A stretch of DNA of 6,544 bases, taken from positions 1 to 6,544 of the forward strand of contig DATAZV010000127.1 of assembly GCA_036271855.1 (NCBI GenBank), given 5' to 3'. Below, one piece after another: positions 1-6,406 of the stretch (positions are counted from its first letter, which is position 1; each line of letters begins with the position of its first letter). The DNA is from JAQGMJ01 sp036271855. GTDB lineage: Bacteria > Pseudomonadota > Gammaproteobacteria > Burkholderiales > JAEUOS01. The notes under the pieces are model-generated. The model saw nothing but the letters and a program-made list of their open reading frames with translations. It was not told the DNA's origin and made no database searches. The translations under genes were made by a program, and so were the position numbers.

Positions 1-516
1 GCGGTAGAAGATCATCGAGGGGATGGCGATCACCAGGCCGAAGGCGGTGTTGTACAGCGCCACCGAAATGCCGTGGGCCAGCGCCTGCGGGTTGGTGCCG
101 GTGGGCGCCTGGCTGCCGAAAATCTCGATCATCCCGATCACCGTGCCGAACAGGCCCATCAGCGGGGCGATCGAGGCGATGGTGCCCAGGCCGTTGAGAA
201 AGCGCTCCAGCTCGTGGGTGACCACGCTGCCGGCTTCTTCGATGGCTTCCTTCATCACGTAGCGCGAGCTCTTGTCGTTGCGCAGGCCGGCGGCGAGCAC
301 CCGGCCCAGGGGCGAGCTGTTCTCCACCTTTTCGACAATGTCGGCGTTGATGCCGCGGCCCTTGTAGAGCGTCAGCACCTCATTGAGCACGTAATCGGGA
401 ATGACTTTCGACTTGCGCAGCACTATCAGGCGCTCGATAATCAGGGCCACCGCGATGATCGAGGCGACCAGCAACGGGTAGATCGGCCAGCCTGCCGCTT
501 TAAGTATTTCCCACAC
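1..516 (-). CDS. exbB: MotA/TolQ/ExbB proton channel family protein (5' part, runs off window)
   Basis: This is the N-terminal 172 residues of an inner-membrane proton channel subunit of the ExbB/TolQ family. With ExbD and TonB such proteins use the proton gradient to drive outer-membrane uptake. The visible part has a first membrane segment (about residues 11-33, ending in the typical IIERL), a cytoplasmic stretch (34-108), a second segment (about 110-133, with APLMGLFGTVIGM) and a third (about 149-170, with NTAFGLVIAIP). Thr125 and Thr157 sit where the family has its conserved membrane threonines. Family members are usually about 200-245 residues, so only the end is missing, beyond position 1. 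The start is inferred: no in-frame ATG precedes the first helix, and the GTG at 516 follows a purine-rich AAGGGAAA about 10 nt upstream and gives a normal N-terminus (MWEILKAAGWPIYPLL). ExbB rather than TolQ is favoured by the Burkholderiales-style sequence; the next gene, expected to be exbD, is not visible. Confidence 0.87.
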   Translation of the reverse strand, partial: MWEILKAAGWPIYPLLVASIIAVALIIERLIVLRKSKVIPDYVLNEVLTLYKGRGINADIVEKVENSSPLGRVLAAGLRNDKSSRYVMKEAIEEAGSVVTHELERFLNGLGTIASIAPLMGLFGTVIGMIEIFGSQAPTGTNPQALAHGISVALYNTAFGLVIAIPSMIFYR

Positions 517-715
517 GGATGAGTTTCCCTTCGAAGTGCTGTGACGATGCTTGTGCGAATTTTTTGACCTGCAGTATGCCAGCCACCTCGAACAAAGCTG
601 AGCTGCCGACGCTTAACCCTTCAAGTTTAACGGAAAGTGGGAAATTTGTCGGCGTGGGATGCGAAGTCGAACATGTAACAAGTCCGGTGCCGGATTTTGG
701 TGCGGGATTTCCCGG

Positions 716-740
716 CTTATCCACAAAGGCTGTGGATAAG
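716..740. promoter_or_regulatory. Inverted pair of consensus DnaA boxes
   Basis: TTATCCACA at 717-725 and its exact reverse complement TGTGGATAA at 731-739 form a perfect inverted repeat with 10-bp arms (716-725 and 731-740) around a 5-bp centre, AAGGC. TTATCCACA is the strongest form of the 9-bp DnaA box of E. coli (TTATNCACA). Two exact copies facing each other are very unlikely by chance. They could bind two DnaA molecules and control xseA or the exbB-like gene, or act as a DnaA-titrating site. In RNA the same bases would form a stem-loop, but no T-run follows on either strand, so it is not a terminator. Recognition of the boxes is firm; their function is inferred. Confidence 0.6.
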
Positions 741-772
741 TATGTTGAAAACCGCTTTCCCGGCGCACTAAG

Positions 773-806
773 TAGCTTGCCGGCAAGGGAATTTGCTAGC
801 TTGCCG
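773..806. repeat. Direct repeat TAGCTTGCCG with 12-bp palindrome
   Basis: TAGCTTGCCG occurs at 773-782 and again at 797-806, 24 bp apart from start to start. The first copy overlaps CTTGCCGGCAAG (776-787), a perfect 12-bp palindrome without a loop. The block lies about 40-70 bp before the xseA start, a normal place for an operator. No known regulator site was recognised, so the regulatory role is only a suggestion. Confidence 0.35.
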
Positions 807-844
807 CATTTGCGGGCAGGCCGTTTGCGAGTGGAAAGGGCGGG

Positions 845-2212
845 ATGCTGAGCAGGCCGGATTTTGACGAGGATGCGGAGCCGGCGGCCGGCGCAGGCGA
901 GCGCAGCCGCGCCTTGTCGGTGAGCGAACTCAACCGCGGCGTGCGCGGCATGCTCGAGCGCGGCTACCCCCTCATCAGCGTGCGCGGCGAGGTTTCCAAC
1001 TTCACCCGGGCGGCCTCGGGTCACCTCTATTTCGTCCTCAAGGACGCCGGCGCGCAGGTGCGCTGCGCGATGTGGCGCGGCAAAGCCCAGGGCCTGGACT
1101 TCGCGCCGGCCAATGGCGACGCGGTGCAGGTGCGCGCCAATGTCACGCTGTTCGAGGCCCGCGGAGAATTCCAGCTGGGCGTCGAAAGCATGCGCCGCGA
1201 CGGCGCCGGCAGCCTGTTCGAGGCATTCCTGCGCCTGAAGGAAAAGCTGACCCGCGAAGGCCTGTTCGAGACCGCCCGCAAGCGCGAGCTGCCTGTGATG
1301 CCGCGCGCCATCGGCGTCATCACATCGCCGCAGGCGGCGGCGCTGCGCGACGTCGTCACCGCCTTGCGCCGGCGCGCGCCGATGATCCCGGTGATCGTCT
1401 ATCCGACGCCGGTGCAAGGCGAGGGGGCGGCGGCGCGCATCGCCCAGGCGATAACCACCGCCAACGCCCGCGCCGAGGTCGACGTGCTGCTGCTGTGCCG
1501 TGGCGGCGGCAGCATCGAGGACCTGTGGTCGTTCAACGAGGAAGTGGTGGCGCGCGCAATTGTGGCATCGGAGATTCCGGTGATCTCCGGCGTCGGCCAC
1601 GAGACCGATTTCACCATCGCCGATTTCGCCGCCGACCTGCGAGCTCCCACGCCCACCGCCGCCGCCGAACTGGCCAGCCCGCAACGCGAGCAGATGCTGG
1701 CGCATCTTTCCGGCGCAGCCTACGAATTGCGGCGCTCGATGCAGGCCTACCTCGACGAGGCGCGGCAACGCCTGGACTGGGCCGCGCGCGAACTGGTGCC
1801 GCCTTCGGCCCGCCTGCTGGCGCAGCGCCGCGACCTTGCCGACCTGGCACGCCGGCTCGACTGGCAAATGCAGCGCGGCCGCGAGCGCCGCGCTGCCTCC
1901 CTGCACGCATTGGCGGCGCGGCTACGCCCGCCCGCGCTGGCGCCGGCACAGGCGCACCTGCGGCGCACCGCCGGCGCCCTGGCGCGCGCGATGCGCCTGG
2001 ACTTGCGCATGCGCAGTGAGCAATTGGCACGCCTGCAACCGGCGCTCGCCCATCTCGATCCGCAGCAGGTGCTGGCGCGCGGCTATAGCGTGGTGCGCGA
2101 CGCGGCGGGGAACATCGTGCGCGCCGGCGGGTCTGTAGAACAAGGCGCGGCGCTGGATATCCGCTTCGCCGAAGGCGGTGCGCAGGTGCGGGTGGAAAAG
2201 CCTTACCGCTGA
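845..2212 (+). CDS. xseA: Exodeoxyribonuclease VII large subunit
   Basis: XseA is the catalytic and DNA-binding subunit of exonuclease VII, a cytoplasmic enzyme that cuts single-stranded DNA from both ends into short oligonucleotides and works with the small subunit XseB. The protein has 455 residues, matching the full length of the family (E. coli about 456). Residues about 24-120 form the OB-fold domain, with the conserved opening LSVSELNRGVRGML. The catalytic domain follows, with GVITS at 157-161, GGGSIEDLWSFN from 220 and SGVGHETD at 248-255. The middle is Arg/Ala-rich and probably helical; the C-terminus has the typical ARGYSVV segment. The ATG at 845 is preceded by GGAAAGGG, and the conserved opening rules out a later start. 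No xseB gene is visible nearby. The gene lies 189 bp before sodB on the same strand, but sodB has its own promoter. Confidence 0.96.
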   Translation: MLSRPDFDEDAEPAAGAGERSRALSVSELNRGVRGMLERGYPLISVRGEVSNFTRAASGHLYFVLKDAGAQVRCAMWRGKAQGLDFAPANGDAVQVRANVTLFEARGEFQLGVESMRRDGAGSLFEAFLRLKEKLTREGLFETARKRELPVMPRAIGVITSPQAAALRDVVTALRRRAPMIPVIVYPTPVQGEGAAARIAQAITTANARAEVDVLLLCRGGGSIEDLWSFNEEVVARAIVASEIPVISGVGHETDFTIADFAADLRAPTPTAAAELASPQREQMLAHLSGAAYELRRSMQAYLDEARQRLDWAARELVPPSARLLAQRRDLADLARRLDWQMQRGRERRAASLHALAARLRPPALAPAQAHLRRTAGALARAMRLDLRMRSEQLARLQPALAHLDPQQVLARGYSVVRDAAGNIVRAGGSVEQGAALDIRFAEGGAQVRVEKPYR

Positions 2213-2217
2213 CATGT

Positions 2218-2246
2218 TTGCCGAAGAGCGGCCGCTGGCCTAGAAT
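2218..2246 (+). promoter_or_regulatory. Sigma70-like promoter for sodB
   Basis: TTGCCG (2218-2223) and TAGAAT (2241-2246) are separated by exactly 17 bp and start 6 bp after the xseA stop codon. The -10 matches five of six consensus bases and the -35 four of six. Transcription would begin near 2253 and give a leader of about 150 nt before sodB. No better hexamer pair was seen in the rest of the spacer. Confidence 0.6.
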
Positions 2247-2333
2247 GGGAGCACTACGGTCGCCGTTCCACGCGCCTTGTTTGCGGGCCCGTCGCATTGC
2301 ATGCATTACCGTAAAAGTCGTCCATACGCACCT

Positions 2334-2361
2334 GGCGAGGCCTGTTTTATCAGGGCGCGCC
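2334..2361 (+). other. Possible hairpin in the sodB leader
   Basis: In the predicted sodB leader, GGCG (2334-2337) and CCTG (2341-2344) can pair with CAGG (2351-2354) and CGCC (2358-2361). The interior is mismatched and the loop is TTTTAT. It ends about 28 nt before the sodB ribosome binding site and does not cover it. No riboswitch family was recognised. It may affect mRNA stability or be a chance fold. Confidence 0.25.
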
Positions 2362-2402
2362 ATGCCGTACCAATATTAATTTGACTCTCGGAGAACTCGA
2401 AC

Positions 2403-2981
2403 ATGGAACATAAACTGCCTGAACTGCCCTATGCCCTGGACGCCCTGGCGCCCAGCATCTCCAAGGAAACCCTGGAGTTCCATTACGGCAAGCACCATCA
2501 GACCTACGTCACCAACCTGAACAATCTGATCAAGGGCACCGAGTTCGAGAACGCCAGCCTGGAAGACATCGTCAAGAAATCCTCCGGCGGCATCTTCAAC
2601 AACGCCGCGCAGGTGTGGAACCACACCTTCTACTGGAACAGCCTGGCGCCCAAGGCCGGCGGCGAGCCCAAGGGCGCGGTGGCCGATGCGATCAACAAGC
2701 AGTGGGGCTCTTTCGCCAAGTTCAAGGAAGAGTTCACCAAGACCGCGGTCGGCACCTTCGGCTCCGGCTGGGCCTGGCTGGTGAAAAAGAGCGACGGCTC
2801 GCTCGGCCTGGTCTCGACTTCCAACGCCGCCACCCCGCTGACCACCGCCGACCGCGCGCTGCTCACCTGCGACGTGTGGGAACATGCTTATTACATCGAT
2901 TATCGTAATGCCCGTCCGAAGTACCTGGAGGCGTTCTGGAATCTGGTGAACTGGGACTTCGTGGCGAAGAACCTGGGCTGA
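2403..2981 (+). CDS. sodB: Superoxide dismutase [Fe]
   Basis: This enzyme converts superoxide to oxygen and hydrogen peroxide in the cytoplasm. It has 192 residues, a normal SodB length with no signal peptide. The N-terminal helical hairpin domain has the first two metal ligands, His27 (in EFHYGKHHQTY) and His74 (in AAQVWNHTFYW). The C-terminal alpha/beta domain has FGSGWAWLV and the last two ligands, Asp157 and His161, in DVWEHAYYIDY. Gln70, four residues before His74, is the active-site glutamine position characteristic of iron enzymes, as opposed to the glutamine near the C-terminal domain in manganese enzymes; iron is therefore the likely metal. The ATG at 2403 follows GGAGA (2390-2394) with 8 nt between. 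The gene has its own promoter at 2218-2246 and ends in an intrinsic terminator, so it is probably a single-gene unit. Confidence 0.97.
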   Translation: MEHKLPELPYALDALAPSISKETLEFHYGKHHQTYVTNLNNLIKGTEFENASLEDIVKKSSGGIFNNAAQVWNHTFYWNSLAPKAGGEPKGAVADAINKQWGSFAKFKEEFTKTAVGTFGSGWAWLVKKSDGSLGLVSTSNAATPLTTADRALLTCDVWEHAYYIDYRNARPKYLEAFWNLVNWDFVAKNLG

Positions 2982-2985
2982 TGAT

Positions 2986-3006
2986 TTCGGGCCTGTAGCG
3001 CCCGAA
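2986..3006 (+). repeat. Stem-loop just after the sodB stop
   Basis: TTCGGGC (2986-2992) pairs perfectly with GCCCGAA (3000-3006) around a 7-nt loop, five bases after the sodB stop. No T-run follows, so it is not a terminator by itself. It may protect the 3' end of the sodB mRNA or assist the terminator downstream. Confidence 0.45.
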
Positions 3007-3021
3007 GTTGCCGGATGCTTT

Positions 3022-3061
3022 TGGCATGGGGCGGGTTGAAAAGCCCGCCCTTTGCCATTTT
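3022..3061 (+). terminator. Rho-independent terminator of sodB
   Basis: GGGCGGG (3029-3035) pairs with CCCGCCC (3044-3050) around an 8-nt loop. The stem continues past a two-base internal mismatch with TGGCA (3022-3026) and TGCCA (3053-3057). TTTT (3058-3061) follows immediately. The last T is the first base of the TCA that forms the stop of the opposing MmgE/PrpD gene, so terminator and convergent coding end touch. On the minus strand no T-run follows the stem, so it is not an obvious terminator for the opposing operon. Confidence 0.75.
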
Positions 3062-4380
3062 CAGTTCCAGAAAAATGGCAATACCGGAACCGGGCCGCCG
3101 TCGGCCATGCGCAAAATGGCCTCCATCAGTACTTCGGGGTTTTTCACACCACCCAGCACCAGCAGTCCACGGGCTTTTTCCTTCAGTTCCGTGTCCGACA
3201 GCGGTGCTTCCGGATCACCCTTGCAGCTTGCGCGTTCCGAGGTGGCGGCCGCGCCGTCCTCAAAGACGACTTTCACGCCCGCGCCCCAGGACTTCGGATA
3301 TGCCGAATCATAGGGTTTGCCTGCACGCAGGACCATGCCGGCCGCCAGTGCCCGGTGGCGCTGGTAGGCCTCCGGGGTGAAGGAGCCAAGATCGACGCGG
3401 CCATCGCCCAGCGCCACAGCTACGCAATACTGCAATGACGACTTTCCCTGATGGGGCGAGGCCGGCGTAGCGTTGCTGCAGAGGTCCACTGCTGTCTGGT
3501 AGGTCTCGATCTCCACCGATGTGATGCGCCGGTTCTTGACAGCGTCGGCGAGGCCCAGCGCGGCGTCGATGGCAGGGTGGGTATGGCGCGAAGAGGGCCA
3601 GGGCTTGATCGAGCTGCCGCCCAATCCCCACGGGGCCTGGGGGTCGCGCAGCACGGCGTCCGGCCTGGCGTCCGGGCAGGCGGCGCGGAAAAAGCCGCGA
3701 TTGCCCTCCAGGATTTTCAGCGGCCCGGTAAAGCCGTGCGCCGCCAGTTGCGCCGCCACCACGCCGCCTTCGGCGGCACTTCCTGCGTGCAGCTGTTTGG
3801 TCGCCGCGCCGGTTTCGCGGTATTCCCACAAGCCGCTCGACTGCGTGCCGGCATTGCCCAGGGCATGAACCGCCTGCGCCTTGTCTAGTCCGAGCAGCCA
3901 AGCGCTGGCCAGGGCGGCACCGTAAACGCCGCAGGTGGCGCTGGTCTGGTACATCTTGTAGTGAGCCGGGCCGGAGGCGCGGCCGATGCGAAACGCGGCT
4001 TCGCTGCCTTTGAGCAGCGCAGTGAGAAACGACTGCCCGGAAGCCTTGGTGCCGTCGGTCATCGCCAGCACCGCCGGCACCACGTTGGTACCGGCATGCA
4101 CCGAGCTTTCGCGATGCATCGCGTCCATTTCCAGCACCGCCGACGCCGCCCCCAGGACCAGCGCCTTGCGCCCGGGGTTGACCGGCTCGCTGCGGGCCCA
4201 GTCCAGCATGGCCTGCATGTCGGGCGAACCCAGGCCGCCGATGATGTTGCTGATGGCATCGAGCGCAAACATCGCCGCGCCGCGCAGCTCGGCATCACTG
4301 ACGATTCGGGCATCGATCAACTCCACCAGCCCTGAAGTAAGCGAAGCAGTGGGGTCGAAGGGTAAAGCAGGGTGTGACAT
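3061..4380 (-). CDS. MmgE/PrpD family protein
   Basis: The family includes 2-methylcitrate dehydratase, cis-aconitate decarboxylase and iminodisuccinate epimerase, cytoplasmic enzymes acting on small di- and tricarboxylates. This 439-residue protein has normal family length. The all-helical domain includes DAISNIIGGLGS (about 41-52), Asp86 and His95 in a region rich in acidic residues and His, ATCGVYGAALASAWLLGLD (148-166) and KQLHAGSAAEGG (195-206) leading to GPLKILEGNRGFF (219-231). The lid domain has IKPWPSSRHTHPAIDA from 258, with His266 and His268, then HQGKSSLQYCVAVAL. Oddly, Gln145 stands where many relatives have His, in a motif like (F/W)-H-x-T before the ATCG stretch. The start ATG follows AGGA by 6 nt. 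It is the last gene of a three-gene operon, 21 nt after the Bug gene. The family is certain; the substrate is unknown, and the name prpD would be unjustified. Confidence 0.9.
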   Translation of the reverse strand: MSHPALPFDPTASLTSGLVELIDARIVSDAELRGAAMFALDAISNIIGGLGSPDMQAMLDWARSEPVNPGRKALVLGAASAVLEMDAMHRESSVHAGTNVVPAVLAMTDGTKASGQSFLTALLKGSEAAFRIGRASGPAHYKMYQTSATCGVYGAALASAWLLGLDKAQAVHALGNAGTQSSGLWEYRETGAATKQLHAGSAAEGGVVAAQLAAHGFTGPLKILEGNRGFFRAACPDARPDAVLRDPQAPWGLGGSSIKPWPSSRHTHPAIDAALGLADAVKNRRITSVEIETYQTAVDLCSNATPASPHQGKSSLQYCVAVALGDGRVDLGSFTPEAYQRHRALAAGMVLRAGKPYDSAYPKSWGAGVKVVFEDGAAATSERASCKGDPEAPLSDTELKEKARGLLVLGGVKNPEVLMEAILRMADGGPVPVLPFFWN

Positions 4381-4401
4381 GGCAGTTCCTTTGATCCACG
4401 T

Positions 4402-5388
4402 TCAGTCCGTGCGCATGTGCGCAGCCCTGGCGATCTTTCCCAGGCGATCGATTTCTTCGACAATCAGTTTGCCGAATTGCTCGGGAGTACTGGGGCGCAC
4501 TTCCGCACCTTGCTCGGCGAAGTTCTTTTTCACTTCGGGCAGCGCGAGGACGCGGACGATTTCGGCATTGAGCTTGTCGACGATCTCTTTCGGCGTTCCC
4601 GCGGGCGCCAGCACGCCCGCCCACAGGCTGACGTCGAAGCCTGGCAGCCCGGACTCTGCCACCGTCGGCAGGTCGGGCAAGGTGGGAATGCGCTGCGGCG
4701 AGCCGACTGCGATCGCGCGCAGCTTGCCGGCGCGGATTTGCGGCAGCACCGACATGGTGTTGGCGAACATCAGCGGCACCGTGCCGCCGATCACCGCAGT
4801 CATCGCGTCGGCACTCCCCTTGTAAGGCACATGCATGATGTCGATATTGGCCATGGTGCGCAGGCTGGCGCCGGCGACATGCGGCGGCGTGCCGTTGCCG
4901 GTGGAGGCATAGCCGAGCTGCCCCGGCTTTTGCCGCGCCAGCTCGATCAGGTCCTTGAGGTTTCTGGCGGGAAGATCGGCGTTGACCACCAGGATGAAGG
5001 GCAGCACCGCGACCTGGCCGACGGCGGCGAAGTCTTTGACCGGATCGAACGGCAGCTTGGGAAACAGCGAGGAGTTGATGGCGTGGCTGTTCGAGGCCAT
5101 CACCACCGTGTAGCCGTCGGGCGCCGATTTGGCGGTGATATCGGTGCCGATGATGGTGCTTGCGCCCGGCCGGTTGTCGACCACCACCGGTTGCTTGAAG
5201 CCGTTGCTCATTTCCTGCGAAATGATGCGCCCCAGGATATCCGTGCCCGACCCCGGTGGAAAGGGCACGATAAAGCGGATCGGGCGGGAGGGAAAGAACG
5301 CGGCCGGCTCGGCCGCCGGTACGCCCGCGGCAAGCGCGCAGGCGGTGATCGAAAAGGCAATTCTGCCGAGGGCGCGCCACCAGTGCAT
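4402..5388 (-). CDS. Bug-family tripartite tricarboxylate transporter substrate-binding protein
   Basis: This is a periplasmic binding protein of the Bug (TctC-like) family, which captures small organic acids and related solutes for tripartite tricarboxylate transporters; many members have no transporter genes beside them, and none are visible here. The protein has 328 residues, typical for the family. A Sec signal peptide covers about residues 1-25 or 26 (charged start, hydrophobic core, then GVPAAEP). An ITAC at 14-17 resembles a lipobox, but the core before it is short, so a soluble product is preferred. The mature protein shows FIVPFPPGSGTD (39-50), VDNRPGAS (70-77), DGYT (91-94), YASTGNGTPPH (160-170) and HVPYKG (186-191), all family hallmarks around the ligand pocket. 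The ATG follows GGAG by 7 nt. It lies 49 nt after the dioxygenase gene and 21 nt before the MmgE/PrpD gene, which suggests it supplies their substrate. Confidence 0.94.
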   Translation of the reverse strand: MHWWRALGRIAFSITACALAAGVPAAEPAAFFPSRPIRFIVPFPPGSGTDILGRIISQEMSNGFKQPVVVDNRPGASTIIGTDITAKSAPDGYTVVMASNSHAINSSLFPKLPFDPVKDFAAVGQVAVLPFILVVNADLPARNLKDLIELARQKPGQLGYASTGNGTPPHVAGASLRTMANIDIMHVPYKGSADAMTAVIGGTVPLMFANTMSVLPQIRAGKLRAIAVGSPQRIPTLPDLPTVAESGLPGFDVSLWAGVLAPAGTPKEIVDKLNAEIVRVLALPEVKKNFAEQGAEVRPSTPEQFGKLIVEEIDRLGKIARAAHMRTD

Positions 5389-5413
5389 GCTTTGTCTCCA
5401 GATTCGTTTATGT

Positions 5414-5435
5414 GCCCGAGCTCTGCGGCCCGGGC
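5414..5435 (-). repeat. Intercistronic stem-loop between dioxygenase and Bug genes
   Basis: On the minus strand GCCCGGG pairs with CTCGGGC (one G-U pair) around an 8-nt loop, just after the dioxygenase stop and about 25 nt before the Bug start. No T-run follows, so it is unlikely to end transcription. Such stems often mark mRNA processing or stability points that raise expression of a binding-protein gene over its neighbours; that role is inferred. Confidence 0.35.
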
Positions 5436-5437
5436 GC

Positions 5438-6322
5438 TTACGCCGCTTGCAACAGCTGGCCGTCGGGAACGATGTGAAAGTCCCGCGGCAGGATCATCGT
5501 CGAGCGTTTGAGCAGGCGCCGCTCCGACGACGGAAACGGTTCGCGCCGGTGCATCAAAAAGCCATTGCTCCACAACAGCACATCGCCCACCTGCCAGCGG
5601 TGGTTGTAGAGGAATTCCGGCCGCACCGCGAATTGCGCCAACTCGTCGAGAAGCGCGTTGGCTTCGTCATCGGGCATGCCGACGATGCCGATGGTCGTGG
5701 TCGGGTCGAGATACAAGGCTTTTTGTCCACTGACCGGGTTGACGTGGACCAGCGAATGCACCACATCGGGCGTACGCTGCCTGGCTTCTTCGCTGATCAT
5801 CTGGTCGGCGCCCTTGAAGCCGCGCAAGCGCTTGGGATAGCTGAAAATGGCGCGCTTGCCTTCGACCTGCGCTTTCAGGCGCTCCGGCAATGCCTGATAG
5901 GCGAGGGCGAGATTGGCCCAGCTGGTGGTGCCGCCCTGATGGGCGATTTCGACGCCGTAGAGGCCGCTGCCGGTGGCGGGATTGAGCATGTACGCCTGGT
6001 CGGAATGCCATTCGACTTCGCCGTCGCCCAGGCCGCCGAGCGCGCGTCCGTCGAAGTCCTTCAGGTTGGTGATCAGGCCGATTTCCGGGCGCACCTTCGA
6101 CGCCCAGTCGGTGCGCACCGTCCTTTCCAGGACGCCGAAATGGCTGCAAAAGTCGGCAAACTCGTCCTCAGACAGCGATTGCCGGCGAAACACCAGGATG
6201 CCGTGCTCGCCGAATAACCGGCGCAGCCCGGCGACGGTTTGCGGGGTTTGTGCCTCCCACAACCTCATGTCCATGATTTCCATGGCGAAACTGCCGTCGA
6301 TGGGGCAGGTTGAATATTGCAT
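5438..6322 (-). CDS. TauD/TfdA family Fe(II)/2-oxoglutarate-dependent dioxygenase
   Basis: Enzymes of this family use Fe(II), oxygen and 2-oxoglutarate to hydroxylate small substrates, often cleaving off sulfite or an ether group (taurine, 2,4-D). The call gives 294 residues, typical length. The iron ligands are clear: His106 and Asp108 in WHSDQAY and His258 in FLMHRREPF. Arg269 and Arg273, 11 and 15 residues after that His, match the spacing of the two TauD arginines that hold 2-oxoglutarate. GVEIAHQGGTTSWANL is the usual strand region after HxD. The start is inferred at 6322 because GGAG lies 6 nt upstream; an in-frame ATG at 6334 would add four residues but has a weaker site. It is the first gene of the operon, divergent from a LysR gene and followed by Bug and MmgE/PrpD genes. 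All catalytic residues are present, so it should be active. The substrate is unknown; taurine or 2,4-D should not be assumed. Confidence 0.92.
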   Translation of the reverse strand: MQYSTCPIDGSFAMEIMDMRLWEAQTPQTVAGLRRLFGEHGILVFRRQSLSEDEFADFCSHFGVLERTVRTDWASKVRPEIGLITNLKDFDGRALGGLGDGEVEWHSDQAYMLNPATGSGLYGVEIAHQGGTTSWANLALAYQALPERLKAQVEGKRAIFSYPKRLRGFKGADQMISEEARQRTPDVVHSLVHVNPVSGQKALYLDPTTTIGIVGMPDDEANALLDELAQFAVRPEFLYNHRWQVGDVLLWSNGFLMHRREPFPSSERRLLKRSTMILPRDFHIVPDGQLLQAA

Positions 6323-6358
6323 CAGGGTCTCCATGACTTGATCCGGGGTGACGAGCGC

Positions 6359-6388
6359 AGATTAAGAGCGCTGTTGGAATTCGTCCAA
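6359..6388 (-). promoter_or_regulatory. Candidate promoter of the dioxygenase operon
   Basis: On the minus strand TTGGAC (6383-6388) and TAATCT (6359-6364) are 18 bp apart, placing the start of transcription near 6352 and leaving a short leader. Both hexamers are weak (about three of six matches each). That is common for promoters needing a LysR-type activator, and the -35 lies within the dyad at 6374-6388, where such an activator would touch RNA polymerase. Confidence 0.35.
6374..6388. promoter_or_regulatory. LysR-type operator (T-N11-A dyad)
   Basis: TTGGA-ATTCG-TCCAA is a perfect inverted repeat with 5-bp arms, and T6375 with A6387 gives the T-N11-A core typical of LysR-type binding sites. 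It sits in the spacer between a lysR gene and the operon it probably controls, the standard layout. Its overlap with the candidate -35 of the operon suggests it is the activation site. Confidence 0.55.
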
Positions 6389-6406
6389 TGAATGTTTTGC
6401 ATACGG

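Larger units (their letters stand above)
517..844. promoter_or_regulatory. Divergent spacer between exbB-like gene and xseA
   Basis: This 328-bp spacer must hold the start signals for both flanking genes. I found no promoter on either strand with two good hexamers and normal spacing. The nearest on the plus strand is TTGAAA (745-750) with a poor CTAAGT 17 bp further on, too weak to call. The spacer is less GC-rich than the genes and carries several symmetric elements: the DnaA-box dyad at 716-740, TCCGG-TG-CCGGA at 683-694, GGGA-TT-TCCC at 704-713 and the palindrome at 776-787. An open frame crosses 519-851 but has no ribosome binding site and no recognisable protein. Confidence 0.6.

Noticed and set aside
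716..740. Stem-loop read as a terminator
   Set aside because: No T-run follows on either strand, and no gene ends nearby. The match to two DnaA boxes explains it better.
716..740. Chromosomal or plasmid replication origin
   Set aside because: Only two DnaA boxes are present, with no iterons, AT-rich unwinding element or replication genes in the window.
519..851. Open frame on the plus strand filling the exbB-xseA spacer and overlapping the xseA start
   Set aside because: It has no ribosome binding site, no recognisable protein and contains several inverted repeats. Its ATG lies inside the start region of the opposite gene.
500..1906. Long open frame on the minus strand opposite xseA
   Set aside because: It is a GC-rich shadow of xseA with low-complexity Arg/Ala/His composition. 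It has no recognisable domain and also runs through the spacer with the DnaA boxes.
1611..2363. Arg/Ala/Pro-rich open frame on the minus strand across the end of xseA
   Set aside because: It has shadow-frame composition, no domain and lies over a well-conserved gene and the sodB promoter.
5338..5349. Lipobox-like ITAC in the Bug signal peptide
   Set aside because: The hydrophobic core before the Cys is too short, a good signal peptidase I site follows, and Bug proteins are normally soluble in the periplasm.
4417..5511. 364-codon open frame on the plus strand opposite the Bug gene
   Set aside because: It is an antisense shadow; the minus-strand Bug protein is complete with signal peptide and family motifs.
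5129..6217. 362-codon open frame on the plus strand opposite the dioxygenase gene
   Set aside because: It is an antisense shadow; the minus-strand protein has all iron and 2-oxoglutarate ligands in place.
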